Shown: in pieces, positions 1-16,500 of the stretch
How the letters are laid out: each line of letters begins with the position of its first letter
Numbering within the stretch: position 1 is the first letter of the stretch
From: Mya arenaria
Taxonomy: Eukaryota; Mollusca; Bivalvia; Myida; Myidae
Direction of reading: 5' to 3'
Length of the DNA: 64,000 nt
Assembly (NCBI RefSeq): GCF_026914265.1
Contig: NC_069125.1
Location: 71,130,046-71,194,045, forward strand
Notes under the pieces: model-generated
What the model saw: the letters and a program-made list of their open reading frames with translations, nothing else
Databases searched by the model: none
What the model was told of the DNA's origin: nothing
Program-made: the position numbers and the translations under genes

Positions 1-1691
1 AGTTACTGCATTCATTAGACGAGTTAGGGTTTGAAGTGAATTTTGAGAAATCAAACCTAGTGCCAACACAGCGTATTGCATATATTGGATATACAATATG
101 TACTACCGACAGCAGAATAATCGTAAAAGTGCAGTTGAATCGCGTGCCCAGGCTAAAGAGGTCTATTCGGAGAGTTCTTGGTCAAGGGCTGGCAGCTGCC
201 CATCAGTTAGCGAAAGTATTGGGGCAGTGTGTGTCAGTGGCCACACAATAGATCGGTTTGCAAATTGTCAGAACGCTCAGTTACCGAGGTTCAACAGTCG
301 GTACTGGGATCCGTTGTCAGAAGCAGTGGACGCCCTATGGCAGGGCAACTGGGGGTGCGAAAACAACTTTGTAAACGCCCCGTTTTGTCTTATACCACAA
401 ATTTTAGACATAGTACAAATGCAAAAAGCGTATGCGACCATAATAGCTCCGCAGTGGAAGACACAAACATGGTATCAACGGTTGGCTTGTATGTCAATTT
501 CCCCACCTCTAAAGTTACCGAACAACCCAAGAGTTTTTCGATCAATGGGGGCACTTCCGGAGCCGTGCCGGAACCGGAAGTGGCAAATAGTCGCCTGGAG
601 AGTGTAAAGCGGGAAGAACTTGTAGCAAAAAATGGTCACAGTATAGTATTAGCAAGTTGAGATATAGCCTTGCTTAGGGCACTTTACGATCATATGATAA
701 CGCGCTCGAGAAATTGTTTAAGTTTCGTTCTGAAACAAAGTGTGATTTCCCGCCAAATGACACATGTTATCTGGCCGATTTTTTCTGCAACATGGCTTAC
801 GTGTCGTCTCGACCTAATTCGGTCATTAGAACAAACATTGCCGCTATAGGTCACTTATATCGAGCCAAGGGGCGTGTCAATCTTGTCGAAGATTCAGACG
901 TAAGACTTCTCGTTAGCGGACTAGTCAAATCATGGACCAGTGAACCAATGAAGAGATCAAAGGTCATGCCTATAGAGGGTTTTCACAACTTATTTTTAAG
1001 TTGTTCGGACAACAAACCTTTGGATTTTAAGTATCTGAGGCTTAAAGCCATTATGTTATTAGCATTGATGTTAATGCTAAGACCATCAGACATGCACTTA
1101 ATGGCATATTGTATTCACAAGCCGACGACGAGATATTAGTCAGGTTGAATTCCGTGAAACGTCTGCCAAAATAACATTTTTCGGAATCAAAAATGATACA
1201 TCGCGGTCAGGGTTTGAGGTTGAGTTGCCACAGGCGAGCAATGTTAAGCTTGATCCTGTTCAGACATTACAGGACTACATTGAACGGACAGACAGGTTCC
1301 GGCCGCCAGGTGGTCCGGTATTCTTATCGCTTCGCGCGCCGTATAATGCAATTCAAGCATCGTCCGTTGCCAAGATTTTGGATGAAGCTATAAAACTGGC
1401 AGGTCTAGAGGGACAGGGTTACACGCCAAAGTCGTTTCGTCCAACGGGAGCTACTATAGCGATAGCTCAGAATATAAATCCCAAGATCGTACGTAAAGTC
1501 GGGCGATGGAAGAGTTCAGAGGTTTTCTTCGCACATTACGTGCATTCTCAGGCTCCTTCTGGCTTCACAGATGACATACTTAATCATGAGTAAATAAGTA
1601 TTGGAGATTTTAGTTCATACATGGAGTTGGCACTCTGGTTTAGTACGCTTTAATTTGAGTACTTCATTCTATTTTGTGCATTTATCTCATC

Positions 1692-1786
1692 AGTATGGCA
1701 TATGTGTTTAATTTTAATGTTTATTAAAATTAAGAAACAACAATGTATGTATTGTTTGTCGTAGTGACGTATATTTACCAAAATAG
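1692..1786 (+). repeat. Direct repeat, copy 1 of the DIRS-like 3' region
   Basis: This 95-bp stretch begins AGTATGGCATATGTG and ends with TTTACCAAAATAG. It recurs almost unchanged at 1923-2024, which has a 7-base difference inside. The placement just after the recombinase region suggests the split direct repeats of PAT/Ngaro-type elements. Confidence 0.8.
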
Positions 1787-1922
1787 TAGTCACGCGACAT
1801 ACAATTACGTCATAATACAGTCATTTATGACGTAATAATGTTCTCATCTTGTTCAGTGGCATTTATTATAATTGTATTATGTATATTATATGAGCTAATA
1901 TAGAAGAGTGAACCTGTATGGG

Positions 1923-2024
1923 AGTATGGCATATGTGTTTAATTTTAATGTTTAAAGTTTATTAAAATTAAGAAACAACAATGTATGTATTGTTTGTCGT
2001 AGTGACGTATATTTACCAAAATAG
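1923..2024 (+). repeat. Direct repeat, copy 2 of the DIRS-like 3' region
   Basis: Second copy of the 1692-1786 repeat, 102 bp long. I take its end as the provisional 3' limit of the element, because the sequence after 2024 turns into ordinary intron. Confidence 0.75.
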
Positions 2025-2787
2025 TTTGATTGTGTTGATCCAATTGTTATGAAAATTGGTCAGAATACTTGTCTGCATGTGTTCTTGAACAATTACAAAT
2101 ATGGTCACCTCAGGTCAAAATATACGTCTCAAGGTCAATATTATGTCATAAATTCAATATTTTTTATCCAATTGTTATGAAACTTGGTCAGAATACTGCC
2201 ACAGGTCATAAAGTCAGTCACTAGGTCAAAAACTTAGAGAGAAAACAATCCCTCTTATGAAATAAACAATTTTGTTAAATTATATCATAAAACTTGTCAA
2301 CTTCTTAATTACATGCTATAAACAGTTTTAACACAAACTCCAATGCAGAATTCAATTTTAATCTTTCATAAGAAAACCATTTTACCTTTTAAAAAGTTTT
2401 TAACTGCATGACTACAAGTCAGAGTACCGGTAGTTGAATCCAAGACAAAAAAAGTTCTGCTCCAAACTATGCATAAATGGTAGTTAAAAGCAATTTTAAT
2501 TACTGCCCACTAACCATACATCCTATTGAGAAAAAAAACACCATTGTCAAAACGGAATTGGTCTCTAATGGGGCTTACCGCATCGCCTCGTGTTAATTGA
2601 ATTCATTAGTAAAGATAAACATAATACTAGTAGCAGAGAAAGATGACTGATATCATTCTCATATTGTCCATTTCAAAATCAAATGGCTATTTTTCACAAG
2701 CAGAGTAACGTGGGTTTCTAGTTTTCCCCACGCAACTGTGCTTGGAATTCAGGGCTGATGTGCTTAAAATTTGATATTTTGTTTCAG
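2025..2787. other. Non-coding stretch upstream of the ABC exons
   Basis: AT-rich sequence with no credible exon on either strand. It holds two copies about 127 bp apart of a motif reading CCAATTGTTATGAAA then TTGGTCAGAATACT, near 2040 and 2167. It is most likely part of an ABC transporter intron. Confidence 0.6.
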
Positions 2788-7227
<4,440 letters not shown>

Positions 7228-10200
7228 GTATCACATGGAATGAGGGAAGTGCCAGTTTGAAACAGTAATTGTTAACGACTGTGTGTCATCTTCATCATTT
7301 GACATTGGTTTATTTTGTTCAAGAATGTGTAATTGTTCACAATATATTATGATATGCATGAACTTACATCAAGGATAACTTGATTGGTAATTGTTGTCTT
7401 TTTTAAGCACATTGTATTTTTTATACAGACTTTTACAGTTGTGCCATGTGTTATACTTTTTATGTAAAATTATCTTAGTTCCCAAGACACACATTTTTTA
7501 GCTTGATACAATTGTCATTTTTACAACTGAACAAAAAGTTGATTAGACATTGGTCGTATGATGCTGTATACCTTAATATATTGGTATTTAACTTTCAATG
7601 AACTTGGCCTAATGGTACACTAGTTTTTCCAGGTAGGATTTTTATAATGCATTCTTTTTTACACAGCGTAACTTATGATGATAAGGAAGAAGTTTTTATT
7701 TGCATTCATCTATGGCCAGGTGCCAGTTTCGTTGGTGCTTCAGCTCTGAAGTCATCCTGGTATGGACTATTGTTGATGTATATGTTATATTACAATTATG
7801 TTTAACACTGTATAGGTATATCTTTCATTTGTTAAATTGTCAGGACATTTACTTTTACTTTATGTTGTACATAATATGTACTAAAGTCTAGTCTGATGTA
7901 TTTATTGGTTTATACAGTTTCAGATTGACAAGACCAACTTGATCATCCTTAACTTCAGAGCTTTTTTATTTATTTTTGTGAATAACACTTAAACCGTGCC
8001 AATATTGTCATGGTACCCTTATCCATCTATAACATTTTGATTTGTATGCATGAGCGAGGGATCAATATGTGAAGGTCTTTTTTATTAGTTTGGTCTCAGT
8101 ATGTTGTTTGCGTTGGAGGTGGGAAAGCTCTCCTCTTCATTAGAATCCTTTTGAAGAACACAGACATTCTGTTAAATTACGGGTAAAAGTTCAATGTATA
8201 TACTTAGTTCCTTAGCCCTATATTTTTTATTCCTGATCAAGAATTAAGCATTTGCCATTTTAAGGAAAATTTAACAAAAATTGATTTGTAGGCCTGGTGC
8301 ATTTGGGTATATCTAGGTACGCCCTTGTATGTGCACATATGCCTAGATATACCCCTGTATGTGCGCATATACCTAGGTACACCCTGTATGAGCACAAATA
8401 CCTAGGTTTGCCCCTGTACGTGCACATATACCTAATCTCTATAACAGTCTTTAGTCAATTCTTAGAAAAGTGTGCATTCAGAATTGTCCACTTGAGAAAT
8501 AGCACAGAATTAAGGAACTGAATTGGTGGAAACTTGAACGATATTCGAAACTACAAGAGCTTATCTGACAATTCCTTAAGTTGGTACCATTTAGTTATCT
8601 TAATACTTCCGCCAACATACTTTATAGAATGGAATACAATTACATCTTGATTGTAAGAATATACTAAATGTATTGATGGTGAGTAAGATTCATTCAAGTC
8701 ATACCAATTCTGTTAGATGCTGTCAATAGATATTCAATAAGATGTTATTTATTGTTAAATCTGAGAGGGTGGTTTTTGTCAGTGTGTTGAGCCTTCCGCT
8801 GATCAAATAAGTCCGCCATTCCTCCTGTCTTTTGTTGTTAATATTTCTAAATTGGTTATTACATAATACAGTTAATCTGCGATACCTGTCATTGTTTATA
8901 CATGTATGAATACCATTCTTGTGTGTTGTAAAATATGGTGCTGATGGTGTTGTCAATCATAAAGTATACATGTAGTCATTATGTTGAGCCTGGGACTTGA
9001 ACAATTTTATTTGTTTTATTAAGTATTCATGGATACCACTTGTGTTAAATTGAACAATAAATGTCTGCCATGCATAATCCATGGGTTATTTGAATGGATC
9101 AAGCTAGTGAACAACAATGTTTTACAAGAATTTGTAGGAAGAAATTACAAGAGTTGGTAAAAACTGTGTTAACTATGTTTTGTTAAAGTTTGGAGTGTTT
9201 TGTTGGCCAAGTATCAAACATTTCACAGTCATGGCCATGTACGATGTATTTTGAGAAATTTCTAGTCAGCCTTATTAAGATGCACCACAAGAAGTCTGTA
9301 GGATTCATATTTTATATTACTAGTAGTATGTAGCATTCAGGTTGTTTATATTTTTACCATGCCCTTAAATGATGAGGGATTTTTTTTATACTTTAGGGGA
9401 TTTTCGATTGGTTGTAACCTATTCAGTTTATTTATATTATCTAGGATTCTCTTTTCATCTTTAAGTTTTTGAGATCTGTGTAGTTTTTCAAAGTACAATA
9501 TTTGTTGTATTTTATCTAAAAAAATCTCTTGTTCATGTATTTTTCTGGCTTCACCTTGAAAAGTTTACAAAAGTATCCTGTGTACAATTTTGTGAATTTC
9601 CGATGCCTGGTTACCTGTATTATTTTGGTAGCATTTATAAAGGGTATTAAAGCTGTGGAAAGAAAGCATATGTTAAAATAAAATATACACTGAAATATAA
9701 ACCATATCCTTGGTTAAAATTACATCGAAAAATATAGTGCAAACATTTTTTTTTGAAAAATTGCATAATAGGTCATTTCACGGCCAATTGCAGCTTGAAG
9801 AATATGAAAATGACATAAATTTATTTTTATAAAAAAATAATCAGTCGCTAATTTTACAAGCTAGCCCTTCCAAATGATAGTACAACTGCAAGCGGTTACC
9901 AGGCTTCCAAATTGAATTTCATTTGCCAAACTCTTGCATGAACTGACAGGCTTATTTGCAGATCTAATACCTAAACACTTGCCATAAACTGGTGTGCATC
10001 TCGTAGAATGTAATCATGTTTGTATAACATAACATGCATACTGTTTTTGTTCTCATAATGCCTATATTGCTTTATATCAAAATTTAGCAAAATAAATTTA
10101 CAACAATTCAAAATGTCTGGGTTTTTTAACAAAAGAACTGCAAAACCTTTTCGTTTGTCCTTCATGTATCTGTTACAGAAACTTTGCTATTGTGTCAAAA

Positions 10201-10516
10201 TGAACAATAAACTCAAGAGAGTTGTATATATGGCTGTACAAGGGAGTTCGGCAAAACACCCTGAGAAATGATGGCGGTATTAAGCGGTGAAATGTAACAA
10301 CAATAACATCAGAGCAACTGATGATCAAATCTCAACACTTTCATTTTCTGAGGAGTATATTTTGTGCTACAGTGTTCCCATGTGTCGGTATTGAGTGATC
10401 TGAAATACACATGCACCAATGTCAACTTAACAGTTACGTTGGGGGTAAACTGTGACACTTCACTTTGCTAATGCTACGAGTTCGCAGTCCTATCCATCCC
10501 ACTCCATCGGTAGAAG
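7228..10516. other. Convergent intergenic region and 3' UTRs
   Basis: This stretch separates the ABC transporter (+) and the SLC13 gene (-), which converge tail to tail. It presumably holds both 3' UTRs. AATAAA occurs near 9055 (+) and elsewhere, but I cannot assign cleavage sites. No open frame shows domain-like content. A short repeat at 8294-8431 is annotated separately. Confidence 0.6.
8294..8431 (+). repeat. Short ~30-bp tandem repeat, about 4.5 copies
   Basis: Units read approximately CCCTGTATGTGCACATA then TACCTAGGTA, repeated about every 30 bp with substitutions. An open frame across it (MHLGISRYALVCAHMPRYT) is a by-product of the repeat. Confidence 0.8.
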
Positions 10517-13500
10517 TCACGTGATGGTGGTGTTGCCAGGAGTGATGGTAGTCTGGTTGGAGATGAGGTCCGTAAAGGCTGTCGGAAGTTCTTTTAACCC
10601 GAAATACTCGGCTCCCCACGTGTTCACACCCAGCGTCAGAATGAGTACAGATAAAATGTTCATCACAAACCCTGCCCGCATCTGTAACAAACAAAACCAG
10701 ACTGTACACGAGCTGTCACAGACACGTGACAAATGCCCGATTTGGGCCTTGTTGTACTAATAGTTATTTTTATAATATGAAGGTTACTTGAATAGATTGT
10801 TGTAACTGACATATTGACCTGAAGTGGGACGATTTTTTTATTCTGTGATAAAAATACAAATGGGACATGAATTATTACTAAGAAAACCCTATCCATATTG
10901 TATAACGTTGACCTCCAAGTTTAATCTTGACCTTTCAGACAAGAGCAGGAATGTTATGCGCGGCACACCCCGTGTTGCTCTATAATTGTGTGGAAATTGA
11001 TTGAGATCTACATTGATGAAATTCCATTAATAATAACACAGCTATTGCTTAAACGAAAGGACATACGAACAGTGCGTTTGCAATGTACCCACCCACCCTT
11101 CGTAGGCAAATGAACTCGGATACCACATACATGTATAGCTATATTGGCCTGTAGCGATTTTCTTGAAGTGCTTTAAAAGAAATGGAAAATAATGAGTCTT
11201 GTCACTTTTCACCAACATAATTAGATAATACTGTTATACATGTTATACACCGCTGAATAAACAATAGGTTACACTGACCATCTCTGTCATTGAGAAGTAC
11301 CCCAGCACGTACACCATAGCGTTGGGCGGCGTTGCCACGGGCAACATGAAGGCATACGATGTCGCCACCGCCGTAGGAATCATCAGGTATAAAGGGTTAA
11401 CGCCGATACTCAGCGCCTAAAGAGACGGTGTAAAAACAGTACTCACGTAATCTATATTCCGTCCAAGAGAAAAACATTAGCAAGGATGACCTTTGAACAA
11501 TTAATGATAAAAAGTTTATACAATTTATGGTATGTAATAACAAACTTATAATATGGAAAGCAAACGTTTAGACCTTCCGATATATCCAACCCTACTCACC
11601 AATTCTGCTATGATCGGAAGAACTAAAGTGCACGTGGCAGTGTTTGTGACTACTTCGGTGACAAATGACGTCAACAGCGCCACGAGCAATGACATCAACC
11701 AAACCGGAAGATCCTGGAAAACCGACAGCGCCTCCCGAATAGACACCGACAGGCCTGACGTCTGGGAGAAGTAAAACATTTAATCTACGCCGTTTCTGTA
11801 ATTGCACACCAACGACCGTAGTATTTGCAGCATGAATTATATCTATCAAGTTTACAAATAAGAGGTAAATATCATGCCTCCAACATGAAAGACGCAATGC
11901 GATTGGTCCAGGACTGGTCAGGCGGTGACCCCATATTTTTCCGTATTGGGTCACCAAATTTATATCGTACCATAATGGCGTCTATTTTCCGATTCCGATG
12001 AATAAATGAATCATTTAAACATGTTAACAGGTTGTGGAAGTGATATATACGTTACGGGGTTAGTAGGTGACCCGATATGGGATATACGGGGCGCAGGAAA
12101 CCATATTCGGGCTAGAGCTTTGCTCTCATCCGATATGGTTTCCTTTGCCCGGTATATCCCATATTGGGTCACCTACTAGGGCGTATCTTGCAAGCCGCTG
12201 CAACGGCGAATCCTCCGCCGAACAGCAGGAAGAGACCCATTTGGCTTGCAATAGAATACATGTAACACCAAATTGCAACCGTAATGTGATGCCTTAAATG
12301 TGAGATGAACATCATCGGGGCGTCCGCATAACACAGAACACGTCAGAGTTTTTATTTCAACGTTATGCACCAGTCAATTGTAACCACGTCCCCAGGTCCA
12401 GGGGTATACCGGAGATAGCCGGGGAAATGGGCCGGGTTTTTACTATCAAGATGGCCCCGCAGTGCCGGGTGAATGCAGTGGTTTTGTCTTCGCGTCAAAA
12501 ATAACGGGGAATGGGCCTTACCTAGGGTCCCTGGGATGCGGGTGGATTTTACCAGCAGTTCGTTTCCCGCAGGGCGGGGATTATACCCGGGCTTTGCTGG
12601 ACCTAAAATTAAAGTCCCCGCTTTTCCGGACCTGGGGGGGGGGCGTGGTTACAATTTACTTGTTGCAGTATGATGCAACACCTACAGCGGCGTAAGGTTG
12701 TACCTTGCAAGCCGCTGCGAGGGCGAATCCTCCGCCGAACAGCAGGAACAAACCCCATGGCAGCCTGTCGTTGACGCTTCGCCACGTGAGCAAAGGTTTT
12801 ACCGCCACCGGTCGATTTTCTGAAGGAGACGTTTATATACCTCAATAGTTGCTTAATTTAAAAAAAATCTGTTTAATGTTAACCATTTGTCTCCGACGAA
12901 TGCTTTCATATAATTGACTGTTCTTGGTACGTGAGGAAATTTGTCGATTGAGCGTACGAGTGAAGGAATGGTCCTATTGATAGAGCGAGTGAGGAAATGT
13001 TTCGATTGATTGTACGAGTGAGGGAATGTACGAGTGTGGAAGAGTGGCTATTAAATGTACGAGTGAAAGAATGTGCATAGTGATTGTAATAGTGAGAGAA
13101 TGTGTCTATTAATTGTACGAGTGCAGGAATGACTCTATTGATTGTCGGATTGCAGGAATGTGTCTATTAATTGTACGAGTGCAGGAATGTGTCTATTGAT
13201 TGTCGAAGTGCAAGAATGTATCTTTTGATAGTACAAGTGAAGTTATGTGCCTATTGGTTTATAGTTTATAGTATATACTAATATACTTTTGCTCAATTGT
13301 GACGAAGGCTTTATAAGATCACTCTCGATTCCGTTACCTGGGCAGAAACTAACCTATTGATCGGGATGGAGTGTACGAGTGAAGGAATGAGCCTATGGAT
13401 TGTATAAGTGAAGGAATGAGCCTATGGATTATACAAGTGAAGGAATGAGCCTATGGATTGTATAAGTGAAGGAATGAGCCTATGGATTGTACAAGTGAAG

Positions 13501-16500
13501 GAATGAGCCTATGGATTGTATAAGTGAAGGAATGAGCCTACGGATTGTACAAGTGAAGGAATGAGCCTATGAATTGTATAAGTGAAGGAGTGAGCCTACG
13601 GATTGTATAAGTGAAGGAATGAGCCTATGAATTGTATAAGTGAAGGAGTGAGCCTACGGATTGTATAAGTGAAGGAATGAGCCTATGGATTGTACAAGTG
13701 AAGGAATGAGCCTATGGATTGTACAAGTGAAGGAATGAGCCTACGGATTGTATAAGTGAAGGAATGAGCCTACGGATTGTATAAGTGAAGGAATGAGCCT
13801 ACGGATTGTATAAGTGAAGGAATGAGCCTATGGATTGTACAAGTGAAGGAATGAACCTATGAATTGTATAAGTGAAGGAATGAGCCTATGGTTTGTATAA
13901 GTGAAGGAATGAGCCTACGGATTGTATAAGTGAAGGAATGAGCCTACGGATTGTACAAGTGAAGGAATGAGCCTATGAATTGTACAAGTGAAGGAATGAG
14001 CCTATGGATTGTATAAGTGAAGGAATGAGCCTATGGATTGTATAAGTGAAGGAATGAGCCTATGGATTGTATAAGTGAAGGAATGAGCCTATGGATTGTA
14101 TAAGTGAAGGAATGAGCCTATGGATTGTACAAGTGAAGGAATGAGCCTATGAATTGTATAAGTGAAGGAATGAGCCTATGGATTGTATAAGTGAAGGAAT
14201 GAGCCTATGGATTGTATAAGTGAAGGAATGAGCCTATGGATTGTATAAGTGAAGGAATGAGCCTATGGATTGTACAAGTGAAGGAATGAGCCTATGAATT
14301 GTACAAGTGAAGGAATGAGCCTATGAATTGTACAAGTGAAGGAATGAGCCTATGGATTGTACAAGTGAAGGAATGAGCCTATGAATTGTATAAGTGAAGG
14401 AATGAGCCTATGGATTGTATAAGTGAAGGAATGAGCCTATGGATTGTATAAGTGAAGGAATGAGCCTATGGATTGTATAAGTGAAGGAATGAGCCTATGG
14501 ATTGTATAAGTGAAGGAATGAGCCTATGGATTGTATAAGTGAAGGAATGAGCCTATGAATTGTATAAGTGAAGGAATGAGCCTATGGATTTTATAAGTGA
14601 AGGAATGAGCCTATGAATTGTATGAGCAAGGGAATGTGTTTATTGATTGTACGAGTGAAGGAATAAGCCTATGTAATGTACGAGTGAGGAAGTGTGCCTA
14701 TGGATTGTACGAGTGAGGGAGTGTGCCTATGGTTTGTATGAAGGAGGGAATGAGCCTATTGATTGTAAGAGCGAGGGAATGTGTTTATTGAGGGTACGAG
14801 TGAAGAAATTAACCTAATGATTGTACGAGTGAAGGAATTAGCCTATGGATTTTACGAGTGAGGGAATTAGCCTATGGATTGTACGAGCGAGGGAATGTGT
14901 CTATTGATTGTACAAACGAGTGAATGTGTATATTGATTGTACGAGTGAGGGGGGTGCCTATGGAGTGTACGAGTGAGGGGGTGAGCCTATTGATTGTACA
15001 AGTGAGGGGGTGTGCCTATGGAGTGTACGAGTGAGGGAGTGTGCCTATCGATTGTACGAGTTAAGGAATTAACCTATTGATTGTACGAGTAAAGGAATTA
15101 GCCTATTGATTGTACGAGTGAAGGAATTAACCGATTAATTGTACGAGTGAAGGAATTAACCTATAAATTGTACGAGTGAAGGAATTAACCGATTAATTGT
15201 ACGGGTGAAGGAATTAGCCTATTGATTGTACGAGTGAAGGAATTAACCGATTAATTGTACGAGTGAAGGAATTAACCTATAAATTGTACGAGTGAAGGAA
15301 TTAACCGATTAATTGTACGAGTGAAGGAATTAACCGATTAATTGTACGGGTGAAGGAATTAACCGATTAATTGTACGAGTGAAGGAATTAACGGATTAAT
15401 TGTACGAGTGAAGGAATTAACCGATTAATTGTACGGGTGAAGGAATTAACGGATTAATTGTACGAGTGAAGGAATTAACCGATTAATTGTACGAGTGAAG
15501 GAATTAACGGATTAATTGTACGGGTGAAGGAATTAACCTATTGATTGTACGAGTGAAGGAATTAACCGATTAATTGTACGGGTGAAGGAATTAACCGATT
15601 AATTGTACGGGTGAAGGAATTAACCCATTGATTGTACGAGTGAAGGAATTATCCTATTGATTGTATGAGTGAAGGAATTAACGTATTGATTGTACGAGTG
15701 AATAAATTAGCCTATGGATTGTACAGTGAGGGAATGTGCCTATGGATTGTATTAGTGAGTGAATTTGACTATTGATTGTACGAGTGACGGAACATGTCTA
15801 TGGATTGTACTATTGAGTGAATGTGGGTATGGATTGTACTATTGAGTGAATGTGTGTATGGATTGTACGAGTGAGTGCATGTGTATATGGATTGTACGAG
15901 TAAGTGAATATGTCTTTTGATTGTACGGAATAGGTATTGTGTCTATATTGAGTGTACGAGTGAGGGAATGTGTCATTTGATTGTACGATTAAAGAAATGT
16001 GCCTATGGCATGTACCAGTGAGGGAATGCGTCATTTGATTGCTTGAGTTAGGGAATGTGCCTATATGGATGGTACGAGTGAGGGAATGTGCCTATGGATT
16101 GTACGCGTTAGGGAATGTGCCTATGGATTGTACGAGTTAGAAAATGTGCCTATGGATATTGTACGAGTGAGGGAGTGTGTCTATTGATTATACAAGTGAG
16201 GCCGTACTTATAGTAAAAAAGTCTGGGAGGTTAGCGGGGATAAGGAACAGCAGTGCCGTCACCAACGTGGGTGCCGCCGAGTCTGTCACGTAACTGAAGC
16301 ATAAAGTTAAACAAGTCATTTCTTTAAGTGCCTTTGTGCGCATGGTCACCAAACTTTCAATTTAGAAACCACAAGGTCGACCTTGACACAGGCGAGGGCG
16401 AGTGTAAAACTTGAAAGAGAAATATAGTTAATTAAACTTTACCGATATTACTGTGCTCGAATATGTCGTATTTGTATAAAATCAGGAAGTAAAGTATATG

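Larger units (their letters stand above)
1..2024 (+). mobile_element. Fossil DIRS-like tyrosine-recombinase retroelement, 5' end outside window
   Basis: The element enters at the window edge with the end of a reverse transcriptase region (residues such as LGFEVNFEKSNLVP and IAYIGYTI), followed by an RNase H/linker region (ENNFVNAPF, YATIIAP) to about 660. A tyrosine recombinase region follows from about 715 to 1593, with residues such as GYTPKSFRPTGATIA and GRWKSSEVFFAHYV that fit the family's catalytic core. This RT plus RNase H plus recombinase order is characteristic of DIRS/PAT/Ngaro elements. A pair of direct repeats at 1692-1786 and 1923-2024 follows and fits the split direct repeats some of these elements carry. 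The copy is broken, with several interruptions across its parts, and probably of intermediate age since motifs are still easy to read. It lies on the sense strand upstream of the ABC transporter exons, probably inside one of that gene's introns. Family assignment is from recalled motifs; the subfamily is not resolved. Confidence 0.75.

Noticed and set aside
715-1593. Host or phage-type integrase gene
   Set aside because: The recombinase region follows RT and RNase H regions and precedes direct repeats, so it belongs to the DIRS-like fossil.
12927-16203. CRISPR-like array of regularly spaced repeats
   Set aside because: There are no unique spacers; the 29-bp units abut directly, and the sequence sits in an intron of an animal gene.
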